Of a stretch of 64,000 nt of DNA, positions 37,559 through 47,013 are shown piece by piece (within the stretch, counting starts at the first letter, position 1; every line of letters starts with the position of its first letter). The translations under genes were made by a program, and so were the position numbers. Source of the DNA: PALSA-607 sp963737705 (lineage in GTDB: Bacteria; Actinomycetota; Actinomycetes; Acidothermales; Acidothermaceae); the NCBI GenBank assembly GCA_963737705.1, contig CAVTTP010000004.1, positions 186,001 through 250,000 on the forward strand, read 5' to 3'. Below the pieces are notes generated by a model. The model made no database searches, was not told the origin of the DNA, and worked only from the letters and a program-made list of their open reading frames with translations.

Positions 37559-37804
37559 ATGAACGGGTACGTGAGCCAGCGAATAGCCGAAGAGCACATT
37601 GCGGATTTGAGGGCCCAAGCGGCACAGAGCAGGCTCCGCGCACGGGCGGTCGCTGCTCCCGCGAGGCTGCCGTCGCGGCGGTTGCCGGCCTGGCCTGCAC
37701 GGTTGCGGCTGGACGTCGGGGCCGCGCGCCGAGCTCAGCCCCTCGCCGCCCCGTCCGCGACTCGCGTGACGTCTGTCCGTGTCCGGCCAGCGGTCGACTG
37801 CTGA
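37559..37804 (+). CDS. Small hypothetical protein
   Basis: An 81-residue basic protein starting MNGYVSQRIAEEHIADLRAQAAQSRLRARAVAA, with an amphipathic helix and an Arg/Ala/Pro tail. Short proteins with this RIAEEHIADL-type start are scattered in actinobacteria; function unknown. An AAAGGAG ribosome site lies 6 bases before the ATG, the main reason for calling it. Confidence 0.6.
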   Translation: MNGYVSQRIAEEHIADLRAQAAQSRLRARAVAAPARLPSRRLPAWPARLRLDVGAARRAQPLAAPSATRVTSVRVRPAVDC

Positions 37805-37805
37805 C

Positions 37806-37811
37806 TATGGT
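37806..37811 (+). promoter_or_regulatory. -10 box for leaderless thyX
   Basis: TATGGT ends 7 bases before ATG 37819 and no ribosome site is present; this selects 37819 over the ATG at 37807, which is inside the box. Confidence 0.55.
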
Positions 37812-37818
37812 GTCCGTC

Positions 37819-38607
37819 ATGTCTGAGACAACAAGTGCGGGAGCGGCACCAGCTGCCGGGACGCTACTCCCGGAGACGGCCGCAGATGCGCTGCAACCGC
37901 GGTTTCGCAGCGACGTCACTGTCGAGCTGATCAAGCACGTGGCCAGCGACGCAGACGTGCTGTTCGCAGCCCGCGTTTCGACGAAGGGTGAGTCTTCGCT
38001 CGACGATGTGAACGCCGACCCGTCACGGTCGCAGGGTCTACTCAACTACTTGATGCGCGACCGCCACGGCACGCCGTTCGAGCACAACTCGATGACGTTC
38101 TTCGTCTCGGCGCCGATCTTCGTGTTCCGCGAGTTCATGCGGCATCGCATCGGCTTCAGCTACAACGAAGAAAGTGGTCGCTACCGGCAACTCGAGCCGG
38201 TGTTCTACGTGCCAGGGCCCGACCGCCTTCTCGTTCAGGAGGGCAAGCCCGGGCGTTACGTTTTCACGCCAGGCACCGCAGAGCAGCATGCGATCGCGGA
38301 GCGAGCCACGAAAGCGGCGTGCGAACAGGCCTACGCCGCCTACCTCGAAATGCTGTCGGCCGGTGTGGCGCGTGAAGTCGCGCGCGGCGTGCTGCCGGTG
38401 GCAACGTTCTCGTCGATGTATGTCACGTGCAACGCGAGGTCACTGATGGCACTCCTGTCACTTCGTACGAAGCATGAAGACAGCCGTTTCCCGAGCTTCC
38501 CGCAACGCGAGATCGAGATGGTCGCCGAGAAGATGGAAGCCGAGTGGGCGGCACTCATGCCGCTGACCCACGCCGCGTTTGAAGCCCACGGGCGGGTCAG
38601 CCCATAA
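37819..38607 (+). CDS. thyX: FAD-dependent thymidylate synthase ThyX
   Basis: Makes dTMP from dUMP using FAD and methylene-tetrahydrofolate. The ThyX signature RHRIGFSYNEESGRY is exact, and HGTPFEHNSMTFFVSAPIFVFREFM precedes it; the C-terminal NARSLMALLSLRTKHEDSRFPS is also typical. 262 residues with a 30-residue alanine-rich N-terminal extension. Commonly next to dapA in actinobacteria, as here. Confidence 0.96.
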   Translation: MSETTSAGAAPAAGTLLPETAADALQPRFRSDVTVELIKHVASDADVLFAARVSTKGESSLDDVNADPSRSQGLLNYLMRDRHGTPFEHNSMTFFVSAPIFVFREFMRHRIGFSYNEESGRYRQLEPVFYVPGPDRLLVQEGKPGRYVFTPGTAEQHAIAERATKAACEQAYAAYLEMLSAGVAREVARGVLPVATFSSMYVTCNARSLMALLSLRTKHEDSRFPSFPQREIEMVAEKMEAEWAALMPLTHAAFEAHGRVSP

Positions 38608-38635
38608 CGGGATTCGTCGCCGGGCGACCTACCGG

Positions 38636-38641
38636 TACCGT
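38636..38641 (+). promoter_or_regulatory. -10 box for leaderless dapA
   Basis: TACCGT ends 7 bases before the dapA ATG; no ribosome site present. Confidence 0.5.
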
Positions 38642-38648
38642 TGCAGCC

Positions 38649-39566
38649 ATGGCCACCCCGGACTCGGGTACGACGACACTTCGAGCTACACCGCCATTTG
38701 GTCGTGTCATGACGGCGATGGTGACCCCGTTCACCGCCGACGGAGGGCTCGACCTCGACGGCGCCCAACAGTTGGCGAGCTATCTCGTCGAGCATGGCAA
38801 CGACGGCCTCGTCATCAACGGCACCACCGGTGAATCACCGACGACCACCGATGAGGAGAAGGATCGGCTGCTGCGAGCGGTGCTCGAGGCCGTCGGTGAC
38901 CGCGCCAAGGTCGTCGCCGGCGTCGGCACGAATGACACGCGGCACACGATCGAGCTCGCCCACGGTGCGGAGAAGGCGGGCGCGCACGGACTCCTCGTCG
39001 TGACCCCGTACTACTCCAGGCCGCCCCAGGCCGGCCTGCTGGCGCATTTTCGCCAGGTCGCTGACGCCACCGGGTTGCCGAACATGCTGTACGACATCCC
39101 AGTCCGCACGGGCGCGCCGATCGAGACAGAGACGCTTGTGCGGCTCGCCGAACACGACAAGATCGTTGCAGTCAAGGACGCCAAGGGCGACCTCGAGGCG
39201 ACGTCCTGGGTGCTGCGCCGCACCGGCCTGGCCTTCTACTCCGGTGACGACAAGATGACCCTTCCGCTTTTGTCGGTCGGAGCGATCGGCGTTGTCGGCG
39301 TGCCGACTCATCTGTTCGGTACCGAGACGGGCTCGATGATCGACGCCTACCTGCGCGGCGACGTCGCAGGTGCGCTCGCGGCCCATCGGCAGCTGCTCCC
39401 GGTGTTCACCGGGTTCTTCCGCACGCAGGGCGTGATCCTGGCGAAAGCAGCGCTGCGGCTGGCCGGCCTGCCCGGTGGCCCGGTGCGGCCGCCACTGGTC
39501 GACGCCACCGATGAGCAGATCGAACAGTTGCGCCGCGACATCGCGGACGCTCGGACATCCGCGTGA
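38649..39566 (+). CDS. dapA: 4-hydroxy-tetrahydrodipicolinate synthase
   Basis: First committed enzyme of lysine/DAP synthesis, 305 residues, TIM barrel. GTTGESPTTTDEEKDRLL is the pyruvate-binding segment, VVTPYYSRPPQAGLLAHF the region with the catalytic Tyr, and the Schiff-base lysine is in IVAVKDAKGDLEA. Stop overlaps the rnj start (GTGA). Confidence 0.96.
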   Translation: MATPDSGTTTLRATPPFGRVMTAMVTPFTADGGLDLDGAQQLASYLVEHGNDGLVINGTTGESPTTTDEEKDRLLRAVLEAVGDRAKVVAGVGTNDTRHTIELAHGAEKAGAHGLLVVTPYYSRPPQAGLLAHFRQVADATGLPNMLYDIPVRTGAPIETETLVRLAEHDKIVAVKDAKGDLEATSWVLRRTGLAFYSGDDKMTLPLLSVGAIGVVGVPTHLFGTETGSMIDAYLRGDVAGALAAHRQLLPVFTGFFRTQGVILAKAALRLAGLPGGPVRPPLVDATDEQIEQLRRDIADARTSA

Positions 39567-41248
39567 GCTATCCGAACGCCGGCATGGCTGTGCCTGGCCC
39601 ACTTGCCGACAACGGTCTTCGGATAGTCGCCCTCGGAGGTCTCGGCGAGGTCGGTCGCAACATGACCGTCTTCGAGTACGGCGGCCGGCTGCTCATCGTC
39701 GACTGCGGCGTGCTCTTCCCCGATCCCGAGCAGCCCGGCATCGACTTGATCCTTCCCGACTTCGACTACATCAGATCGCGGCTCGACAAGATCGAAGCGA
39801 TCGTGTTGACGCACGCACACGAAGACCACATCGGTGCGATTCCCTACCTGCTGCGCGAGCGGCCAGACATTCCGCTCGTCGGTTCGAACCTCACGCTGGC
39901 GTTCATCGAAGCGAAGTTGGTCGAGCATCGCATCAAGCCGTACGTGCTTGCGGTCAAGGAAGGTCAGCGCGAACGACTCGGTGCTTTCGACTGCGAGTTC
40001 CTCGCCGTCAACCACTCGATTCCCGACGCGCTTGCCGTGGCGATTCGCACGCCGGCAGGCCTGGTGCTGCACACCGGCGACTTCAAGATGGACCAGCTGC
40101 CACTCGACGGTCGGCTCACCGACCTCGGCGGCTTCGCCCGGTTGGGCGCCGAGGGCATCGACTTGCTGATGTCCGACTCGACCAATGCCGAGGTGCCAGG
40201 GTTCGTCACCTCCGAGCGCGAGATCACGCCGGTTCTGCGGCGAGTCTTCGAAGCGGCGAAACGTCGCGTCATCGTCGCGTGTTTCGCCAGTCATGTGCAT
40301 CGGGTGCAGCAGGTCCTCGATGTTGCCGTCGAGAACCGCCGCAAGGTGGCGTTCGTCGGCCGCTCGATGGTTCGCAACATGGGCGTCGCGCGCGACCTCG
40401 GCTACTTGCGTGTCCCCGCCGACCTCATCGTCGACGCTCGCGAGATCGACGCCTACCCGCCCGAGCAGGTCGTCCTCATCTCGACCGGCTCGCAAGGAGA
40501 GCCGCTGTCGGCGCTCTCACGCATGGCGGGTGGTGACCACCCGGTTCGCATCGAGCCCGGTGACACCGTTGTGCTGGCGAGCTCGCTCATCCCCGGCAAC
40601 GAGACCTCGGTCTTTCGTGTCGTGAACGGCTTGACCAGGTGGGGCGCGACCGTCATCCACAAGAGCAACGCTCTGGTGCACGTCTCCGGGCATGCGGCTG
40701 CAGGCGAACTGCTCTACGTGCTGAACCTGACGCGGCCGAGCAACTTCATGCCGATCCACGGCGAGTGGCGACACCTGCAGGCGCACGCCGCGATCGCCAG
40801 GCTTTCGGGCGTCGACGCAGATCGCATCGTGATTGCCGATGACGGTCACGTGGTTGACCTGGTCGATGGTCGCGCGACGGTGACGGGCGCGGTGAGGTGC
40901 GGCTACGTGTATGTCGACGGCCTCTCGGTTGGCGAAGTGACCGAGACCTCGCTCAAAGACCGCCGGATTCTCGGCGAGGAGGGCTTCGTGACGGTCGTTG
41001 TCGTACTCGACTCGGCGACCGGCAAGCTCGCCAGTGGCCCCGAGATCCACGCCCGCGGGTCGGGCATCGACGACGCGGCACTCGACGGCGTCCGGTCGAA
41101 GGTCCAGGAGGCGCTGGAGAAGTCGGCAGCCGAAGGGATGAGCGACCCGCACCAGCTTGAACAGGTCGTACGTCGAGTCGTCGGGCGCTGGGTCAACGAC
41201 GCCTACCGGCGCCGGCCGATGATCCTGCCGGTGGTCCTCGAGGTCTGA
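39563..41248 (+). CDS. rnj: Ribonuclease J
   Basis: Metallo-beta-lactamase/beta-CASP nuclease with endonuclease and 5'-3' exonuclease activity, 561 residues. Metal-binding HAHEDHIGAIPYLL, then NHSIPDALAVAIRTP and HTGDFKMD; the beta-CASP part includes FASHVHRVQQVLDVA and HVSGHAAAGELLYVLNLTRPSNFMPIHGEWRHL. The standard neighbour of dapA in actinobacteria. GTG start overlaps the dapA stop. Confidence 0.96.
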   Translation: MSYPNAGMAVPGPLADNGLRIVALGGLGEVGRNMTVFEYGGRLLIVDCGVLFPDPEQPGIDLILPDFDYIRSRLDKIEAIVLTHAHEDHIGAIPYLLRERPDIPLVGSNLTLAFIEAKLVEHRIKPYVLAVKEGQRERLGAFDCEFLAVNHSIPDALAVAIRTPAGLVLHTGDFKMDQLPLDGRLTDLGGFARLGAEGIDLLMSDSTNAEVPGFVTSEREITPVLRRVFEAAKRRVIVACFASHVHRVQQVLDVAVENRRKVAFVGRSMVRNMGVARDLGYLRVPADLIVDAREIDAYPPEQVVLISTGSQGEPLSALSRMAGGDHPVRIEPGDTVVLASSLIPGNETSVFRVVNGLTRWGATVIHKSNALVHVSGHAAAGELLYVLNLTRPSNFMPIHGEWRHLQAHAAIARLSGVDADRIVIADDGHVVDLVDGRATVTGAVRCGYVYVDGLSVGEVTETSLKDRRILGEEGFVTVVVVLDSATGKLASGPEIHARGSGIDDAALDGVRSKVQEALEKSAAEGMSDPHQLEQVVRRVVGRWVNDAYRRRPMILPVVLEV

Positions 41249-41319
41249 GTAGGTCAGCCGCTGAGCGCGACACGGCGGGCCAACCGGTGTGACTACTGAG
41301 GCTGGTGGGGTGTTCCCGA

Positions 41320-41325
41320 TAGCCT
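41320..41325 (+). promoter_or_regulatory. -10 box for leaderless ftsK
   Basis: TAGCCT ends 7 bases before the ftsK ATG. Confidence 0.5.
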
Positions 41326-41332
41326 GACCAGC

Positions 41333-43849
41333 ATGGCGACCCGTGCCCCCAATCGGCCCCCCTCGAGCCCGGCTGCGCGCCCCCGCACCGGCGGGCGTCC
41401 TCCCGCTCGGCGGCCAGCCCCGCCCAAGCGCCGGCCCCGAGCACGCCGGCCTCGTAGCCACGGCCGCATCGCCGGGCTCATCGGCGGCCTGTTCCGCGCG
41501 GTCGGGCGACTGTTGCGCGGCGCGTGGATGATCTTCGCCCACCTCGTCGGTGCGACCTCACGAGCCATCGGCGCCAAGGCGCGCGACCTCGATCCCGCGC
41601 ACCGCCGCGACGGAGCCGGTCTAGCCGCTCTAGGCGCCGCATTCGTCGTCGCAGGTGGGGTTTGGTGGCGGCTTCCTGGCCCGATCGGCACTGTCATCCT
41701 CGCTGTCGTACGCGGGGCCGTCGGTTCGGGTGCGGTGGTCGTGCCGCTGCTCCTGGCCGCACTCGCGTGGCGAACCCTGCGTCACCCAGAACGTGCGTCG
41801 GCCAGCGGGCGCATCGTGATCGGGTGGGGCGCCGTCACGCTCGGTGTCCTTGGCCTGTTGCACGTTGCGCACGGCAGCCCTGACCCGAGCCTGGGCGCGA
41901 CCGCTGTGCGGCACGCCGGCGGCACCATCGGTTTCATGGTGGCCGCACCGCTCGAATCCGGTCTCACCGTGTGGTTGACGGTTCCGCTGCTCACTCTGCT
42001 TGGCCTCTTCGGCGTGCTCGTGGTCACCGGGACCCCCGTCAACGGGATCCCGCGACGGCTCGGGGAGTTGCGCGACTTCGTCCTTCGCCGCAAGCCCGCG
42101 ACAGAGTCCGACGAGCTCCTGATCGATCTGAACACAGAACCACCCGCCGCCTTGCGTCGGAGCAGTCGTCGGCGCCGGGTTGGCGCATTCAGCGATGAAT
42201 CGGCAGTGGGGGACCGCCCGTTCGACACCCCCCTGCTCGCTGACGGCACCTCGGCGCCCGCTACTGCGGATGTATCGACGGAAACCGACGGCGTCCAGAT
42301 TGGTGGTACGGACACCAGCGCTGCGCGCAAGGCGCGACCCGAAGGTTTGCCCGCGCGTGCCGAGCAGTTGCTGCTGTCGGGCGACATCACGTACCACTTG
42401 CCGCCGCCCACGATGCTGCGCGAGGGATCACAGGCGCGCGCCCGGACGAAGGCGAACGATCTCGTCGTCGAGGCGTTGACGACGGTGCTCGATCAGTTCG
42501 AGATCGACGCGACCGTGACCGGATTCACTCGGGGGCCGACAGTGACCCGCTACGAGGTAGAGCTCGGGCCAGCAGTCAAGGTCGAGCGCATCACCGCGCT
42601 GTCGAAGAACATCGCGTACTCGGTCGCAAGTGCCGACGTGCGGATCCTGTCTCCGATCCCCGGCAAGTCGGCGGTCGGCATCGAAATACCCAACGCCGAT
42701 CGGGACGTCGTGAGCCTCGGTGATGTGCTTCGCTCACCGGTGGCGACGGGCGATCACCACCCGATGGTGGTTGCGCTGGGCAAGGACGTCGAGGGTCGTT
42801 TCATCTGCGCCAACCTCGCGAAGATGCCGCACATCCTGGTTGCAGGTGCGACCGGTTCAGGCAAGTCGACATGCATCAACACGATCGTCACGTCGATCCT
42901 CACGCGCGCGACACCCGACGAGGTGCGCATGGTTCTCGTCGACCCCAAGCGGGTCGAATTAACGAGCTACGAGGGCATTCCGCACCTCGTGACGCCGATT
43001 ATCACCAGCCCGAAGAAGGCCGCCGAGGCGTTGCAATGGGTCGTTCGCGAGATGGACATGCGCTATGACGACCTTGCGGCATCGGGCTACCGGCACATCG
43101 ACGACTTCAATCGCGCGGTCAACACCGGAACGCTCGTGCCGCCACCCGGCAGCGAGCGCGTGTATCGGCCCTACCCGTATTTGCTGGTCATCGTCGACGA
43201 ACTCGCCGACCTGATGATGGTTGCGCCGCGCGACGTCGAGGACTCGATCGTGCGCATCACGCAGCTTGCCCGCGCAGCGGGTATTCACCTCGTGCTCGCA
43301 ACGCAACGTCCGAGTGTCGATGTTGTGACGGGTCTGATCAAGGCGAACGTGCCATCACGGTTGTCGTTCGCGACCTCGAGCCTCGCCGACAGTCGGGTGA
43401 TCCTCGATCAGGCCGGCGCAGAGAAGCTGGTCGGTCTTGGCGATGCACTCTTCCTTCCGATGGGCGCGAGCAAGGCGATCCGCTTGCAGGGCGCGTTCGT
43501 CTCCGAGACGGAAATCGAAGCCGTCGTGGCGCATTGCAAGCAGCAATTGCAACCGACGTATCGCGAGGACGTCATGGTCCCTGCATCGACGAAGCGTGAG
43601 ATTGACGACGACATCGGCGACGACCTCGATGTGTTGTGCCAGGCGATCGAGTTGGTCGTGACCACGCAGTTCGGGTCGACGTCGATGCTGCAGCGGAAGT
43701 TGCGGGTGGGCTTCGCGAAGGCGGGCCGCCTGATGGACCTCATGGAGAGTCGCGGCATCGTCGGCCCAAGTGAGGGCTCCAAGGCCCGCGACGTGCTGGT
43801 GAAAACGGACGAACTGGACGACATCGTCGCGACCCTTCGCGGCGAGTAA
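41333..43849 (+). CDS. ftsK: DNA translocase FtsK
   Basis: Septal DNA pump that clears chromosomes during division, 838 residues. A basic proline-rich N-terminus (residues 1-60), several hydrophobic helices (about 90-240), a linker, then the motor: alpha/beta domains with Walker A GATGSGKST and Walker B LLVIVDELADLMM, and the C-terminal winged-helix gamma domain (TSMLQRKLRVGFAKAGRLMDLMESRGIVGPSEGSKARDVL). Lengths fit the actinobacterial FtsK/SpoIIIE group. Confidence 0.96.
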   Translation: MATRAPNRPPSSPAARPRTGGRPPARRPAPPKRRPRARRPRSHGRIAGLIGGLFRAVGRLLRGAWMIFAHLVGATSRAIGAKARDLDPAHRRDGAGLAALGAAFVVAGGVWWRLPGPIGTVILAVVRGAVGSGAVVVPLLLAALAWRTLRHPERASASGRIVIGWGAVTLGVLGLLHVAHGSPDPSLGATAVRHAGGTIGFMVAAPLESGLTVWLTVPLLTLLGLFGVLVVTGTPVNGIPRRLGELRDFVLRRKPATESDELLIDLNTEPPAALRRSSRRRRVGAFSDESAVGDRPFDTPLLADGTSAPATADVSTETDGVQIGGTDTSAARKARPEGLPARAEQLLLSGDITYHLPPPTMLREGSQARARTKANDLVVEALTTVLDQFEIDATVTGFTRGPTVTRYEVELGPAVKVERITALSKNIAYSVASADVRILSPIPGKSAVGIEIPNADRDVVSLGDVLRSPVATGDHHPMVVALGKDVEGRFICANLAKMPHILVAGATGSGKSTCINTIVTSILTRATPDEVRMVLVDPKRVELTSYEGIPHLVTPIITSPKKAAEALQWVVREMDMRYDDLAASGYRHIDDFNRAVNTGTLVPPPGSERVYRPYPYLLVIVDELADLMMVAPRDVEDSIVRITQLARAAGIHLVLATQRPSVDVVTGLIKANVPSRLSFATSSLADSRVILDQAGAEKLVGLGDALFLPMGASKAIRLQGAFVSETEIEAVVAHCKQQLQPTYREDVMVPASTKREIDDDIGDDLDVLCQAIELVVTTQFGSTSMLQRKLRVGFAKAGRLMDLMESRGIVGPSEGSKARDVLVKTDELDDIVATLRGE

Positions 43850-43897
43850 GCAGCACGTTTCACCTCTAGCCGGCCGATCCACGGCCGATACATGACT

Positions 43898-43926
43898 TTG
43901 TCGACTCGGGGGACAGGTCATAGACT
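43898..43926 (+). promoter_or_regulatory. Promoter of the rodZ-like gene
   Basis: TTGTCG (43898-43903), 17-base spacer and TAGACT (43921-43926): a near-ideal housekeeping promoter. Start of RNA near 43933 leaves an 85-nt leader with AGGAGCG before the GTG. Confidence 0.7.
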
Positions 43927-44017
43927 CGGTGAACGCGCCGCCACGGCGCTGTTCGAGCCTGGTGGGGATGCTCGTGCGGTGCGGTTGTCCGGCCCGCCCA
44001 ATCCCTAGGAGCGCGAA

Positions 44018-44848
44018 GTGTCGATCGGCCAGGCGCTTTCCAGCGCACGCCTCGACGCCGGGCTCTCGATCGACGACATCAGCGCCAAGACTCGCCTGCG
44101 GGCCACGGTCATCCGGGCCATCGAGGCTGACGACTTTTCCCTGTGCGGCGGCGACTTCTACGCCCGTGGGCACATCAGAACCCTCGCCGGACTCGTTGGC
44201 CTCGACCCGGTTCCGCTGCTCGCCGAGTACGACGCGACGATCGGCCCCAAGGACGACGGGCAAGCGACCAGTCAGCTCTACGAAACCGAAGTCAGCGGCC
44301 GCGCCATCACCAGGACCGCGCAGAAGCGGTCGCCGCACTGGGGTCTTGCAGCGGTAGGCACGACGCTGGTCGCCATCATCGTTTTTGCGACCATCGGTTT
44401 GCTGAACCACTCCAAGAAGACGCCTAACGTCGCGGCGCCTCCCGGCCCAGCGGCTGCGGTCGTCACGAGCGCGCCCCCGTCACATTCGCCGAGCCCGTCG
44501 CCTGTCGTCGTCCAGAGCCCGCCTGCGAGCCCACCGGCGAGCATCGCCACCGAGCCGACCCCGAGCAGCGTCGTTGCCGAAGCCGGCGTGCACGTGGTGT
44601 TGAGAATCACGACCGCGAAGTGCTGGGTGGCAGCGACCGCTTCTGACGGACAGTCGCTCTATACCGGCGTGCTCGCCCCAGGGGCGGAGCAGACTTTCGA
44701 CGATCCCCAGCGCATCACGCTTCGGCTCGGGAACGCGCCCGCGACCGACATCACGGTCAACGGAGTTGACCTTGGCGCACCCGCGACCAAGAACAGCGTG
44801 ACCTCCGTCAGCTTCGGTCCCGGCAACCCCTTGCTTGCACAGGGGTAA
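44018..44848 (+). CDS. RodZ-like HTH membrane protein
   Basis: A 276-residue bitopic protein: N-terminal helix-turn-helix (SIGQALSSARLDAGLSIDDISAKTRLRATVIRAIEADDF, residues 2-40 and on to 72), one TM helix at 109-129, a Ser/Pro-rich outside linker and a C-terminal DUF4115 domain (VHVVLRITTAKCWVAATASDGQSLYTG). This is RodZ architecture; in rods RodZ links MreB to the wall machinery, and in actinobacteria homologues lie downstream of ftsK. Confidence 0.88.
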   Translation: MSIGQALSSARLDAGLSIDDISAKTRLRATVIRAIEADDFSLCGGDFYARGHIRTLAGLVGLDPVPLLAEYDATIGPKDDGQATSQLYETEVSGRAITRTAQKRSPHWGLAAVGTTLVAIIVFATIGLLNHSKKTPNVAAPPGPAAAVVTSAPPSHSPSPSPVVVQSPPASPPASIATEPTPSSVVAEAGVHVVLRITTAKCWVAATASDGQSLYTGVLAPGAEQTFDDPQRITLRLGNAPATDITVNGVDLGAPATKNSVTSVSFGPGNPLLAQG

Positions 44849-44887
44849 CCGACCCTTTTGCCGGACGGCGTGAACGACCGACACGGG

Positions 44888-44893
44888 TACGCT
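44888..44893 (+). promoter_or_regulatory. -10 box for leaderless rimO
   Basis: TACGCT ends 6 bases before GTG 44900, supporting that start over TTG 44858. Confidence 0.55.
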
Positions 44894-44899
44894 CAGGGC

Positions 44900-46354
44900 G
44901 TGTCCGCGACCCGATCAGTCCATTTGGTGACCCTGGGCTGCGCGCGCAACGACGTCGACTCCGAAGAACTCGCGGCCAGCATGGCGGAAGCTGGCTGGCA
45001 GCTAACTGACGCCGCGCGCGCTGACGTCACCGTCGTGAACACCTGCGGCTTCGTCGAGGCCGCGAAGAAGGACTCTGTCGACGCCCTGCTCGCGGCCGCC
45101 GATGCGACGCCGAGCGGCAAGGTGGTCGCCGTCGGCTGCCTCGCACAGCGCTACGGAGGCGAGCTGGCCGAGGCTCTCCCGGAAGCGGTCGTGCTGTCGT
45201 TCGACGATTACGCCACCATCGGCGACCGGCTCGACGATGTGCTGGCTGGCCGGCCGCTCGTGCCGCATGTGCCTTCCGATCGCCGAACCTTGCTGCCAGT
45301 CAGCCCCGTCAGCCGGCCCGCGATGGTTGCCGACGTCGGCATTCCCGGTCATGCCGGTGGCCCTCGGGTGTTGCGGCAGCGGCTCGACGACGGCCCGGTC
45401 GCGCCGCTCAAGCTTGCATCCGGCTGTGACCGCCGCTGCTCGTTCTGCGCGATCCCGTCGTTTCGCGGCGCGTTCGTGTCGCGCCCGCCGGCGGAGATCC
45501 TCGGCGAGGCGCGGTGGCTGGCTGCCCACGGCGTCCGCGAAATCGTTCTTGTCAGTGAGAACTCCACGTCGTACGGCAAGGATCTCGGCGACGTGCGGTT
45601 GCTCGAACAGCTGCTGCCGCAGGTGGCCGCGGTCGACGGCATTGAGCGGGTGCGGCTGACCTACCTGCAACCTGCTGAGATGCGGCCGTCGCTGATCGAC
45701 ACACTGACGTCGACCCCCGGCGTCGTCCCCTATTTCGATCTCTCGTTCCAGCACGCGAGCGCGACGGTGTTGCGGCGGATGCGGCGGTTCGGTGATCCCC
45801 AGCAGTTCCTCGACTTGCTGAGTCGAGTTCGTGCGCTCGCACCAGACGCTGGCGTGCGATCCAACGTCATTGTCGGTTTCCCCGGCGAGACCGATGCGGA
45901 GTTCGCCGAACTCGAGGACTTCCTGCTCGCCGCTCGCCTCGACGTCATCGGCGTGTTCGGCTACTCCGACGAGGACCGCACTGCGGCCGCCGACTTGCCC
46001 GACAAAGTCGATCCCGATCTGGTGGCAGACCGTGAAGCGCAGCTTGGCCGGATCGTGGAGCAACTGATCAGCGAGCGTGCCTACGAACGCATCGGGACTG
46101 TTGTCGACGTCCTCGTCGACCGGGTAATCGTCGTCGAAGACGACGCGCCAAGCACACAAGGGCCGGACGCCGAGGGGCGCGCCGATCACCAAGCCCCAGA
46201 GGTTGACGGCACGACGCTCCTGCCAGGCGTCGTGGTCGCGCCCGGAACGATTGTGCGAGCCAGGGTCGTGGATTCGGTGGGAGCCGATCTGGTGGCCGTT
46301 CCGCTCGATACCGAGTTGCTTGTGTCGTCGCTCGCAGGCAGTCTGGCGACCTGA
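44900..46354 (+). CDS. rimO: Ribosomal protein S12 methylthiotransferase RimO
   Basis: Radical-SAM enzyme that methylthiolates an Asp of S12; 484 residues. UPF0004 domain (VHLVTLGCARNDVDSEELA, NTCGFVEAAKKDSVD, VGCLAQRY), radical-SAM cluster motif CDRRCSFC in LASGCDRRCSFCAIPSFRG, and a C-terminal TRAM domain. A non-conserved insertion (residues about 415-435) interrupts TRAM. The last base overlaps the pgsA ATG (TGATG). Confidence 0.94.
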   Translation: MSATRSVHLVTLGCARNDVDSEELAASMAEAGWQLTDAARADVTVVNTCGFVEAAKKDSVDALLAAADATPSGKVVAVGCLAQRYGGELAEALPEAVVLSFDDYATIGDRLDDVLAGRPLVPHVPSDRRTLLPVSPVSRPAMVADVGIPGHAGGPRVLRQRLDDGPVAPLKLASGCDRRCSFCAIPSFRGAFVSRPPAEILGEARWLAAHGVREIVLVSENSTSYGKDLGDVRLLEQLLPQVAAVDGIERVRLTYLQPAEMRPSLIDTLTSTPGVVPYFDLSFQHASATVLRRMRRFGDPQQFLDLLSRVRALAPDAGVRSNVIVGFPGETDAEFAELEDFLLAARLDVIGVFGYSDEDRTAAADLPDKVDPDLVADREAQLGRIVEQLISERAYERIGTVVDVLVDRVIVVEDDAPSTQGPDAEGRADHQAPEVDGTTLLPGVVVAPGTIVRARVVDSVGADLVAVPLDTELLVSSLAGSLAT

Positions 46355-47010
46355 TGGCCGACATCACCGAGTCGTCGACGACGGCGCTCCCGCAGGCGGG
46401 CGTGCGGAATCTGGCGAACGCGCTCACCGTGGCGCGGTTGGTGATGGTTCCGATCTTCGTCGTGTTGCTGCTCAGTGCGAACGGTGACCACGACGGTTTG
46501 CGGCTCGCCGCGACGGCCGTCTTTGTTCTCGCATCACTTACTGACCGCTTCGACGGTGAGGTAGCGCGGCGGCGCGGCACGGTGACGGACTTCGGCAAGA
46601 TCGCCGACCCGATCGCCGACAAAGCGCTGACCGGCGCAGCGCTGATCAGCTTGTCGAGCATCGGCGATCTGCCCTGGTGGGTGACAGTGGTCATCCTGGC
46701 GCGCGAGATCGGCATCACGCTGCTGCGGTTCTGGGTCATCCGCCGAGGTGTGCTCGCGGCCAGTCGCGGCGGCAAGGTCAAGACTCTCTTGCAAGTCGTG
46801 GCGATCGGCCTTTACCTGTTGCCGCTCACCGGGCCGTTGGCATCTCTTCGCGCCTACTTGATGGGCGCGGCCGTGATCATCACGTTGGTGACCGGCGTCG
46901 ACTACGTCGCTCGGGCGATCCGGTTGCGTCGCGCCACGTCGGGCCGAGCTGCGAGCCGCGCGGGAGACGACCTGCTCGGCACCCGGGCGACGCCCGGCAC
47001 GCATCAGTAG
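46354..47010 (+). CDS. pgsA: CDP-diacylglycerol-glycerol-3-phosphate 3-phosphatidyltransferase
   Basis: Membrane enzyme for phosphatidylglycerol phosphate synthesis, 218 residues. The CDP-alcohol phosphatidyltransferase motif is in DRFDGEVARRRGTVTDFGKIADPIADK (DG, AR, G, D, D in order). Helices flank it. Sits between rimO and cinA-clgR, as in mycobacteria and streptomycetes. Confidence 0.94.
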   Translation: MADITESSTTALPQAGVRNLANALTVARLVMVPIFVVLLLSANGDHDGLRLAATAVFVLASLTDRFDGEVARRRGTVTDFGKIADPIADKALTGAALISLSSIGDLPWWVTVVILAREIGITLLRFWVIRRGVLAASRGGKVKTLLQVVAIGLYLLPLTGPLASLRAYLMGAAVIITLVTGVDYVARAIRLRRATSGRAASRAGDDLLGTRATPGTHQ

Positions 47011-47013
47011 CGC

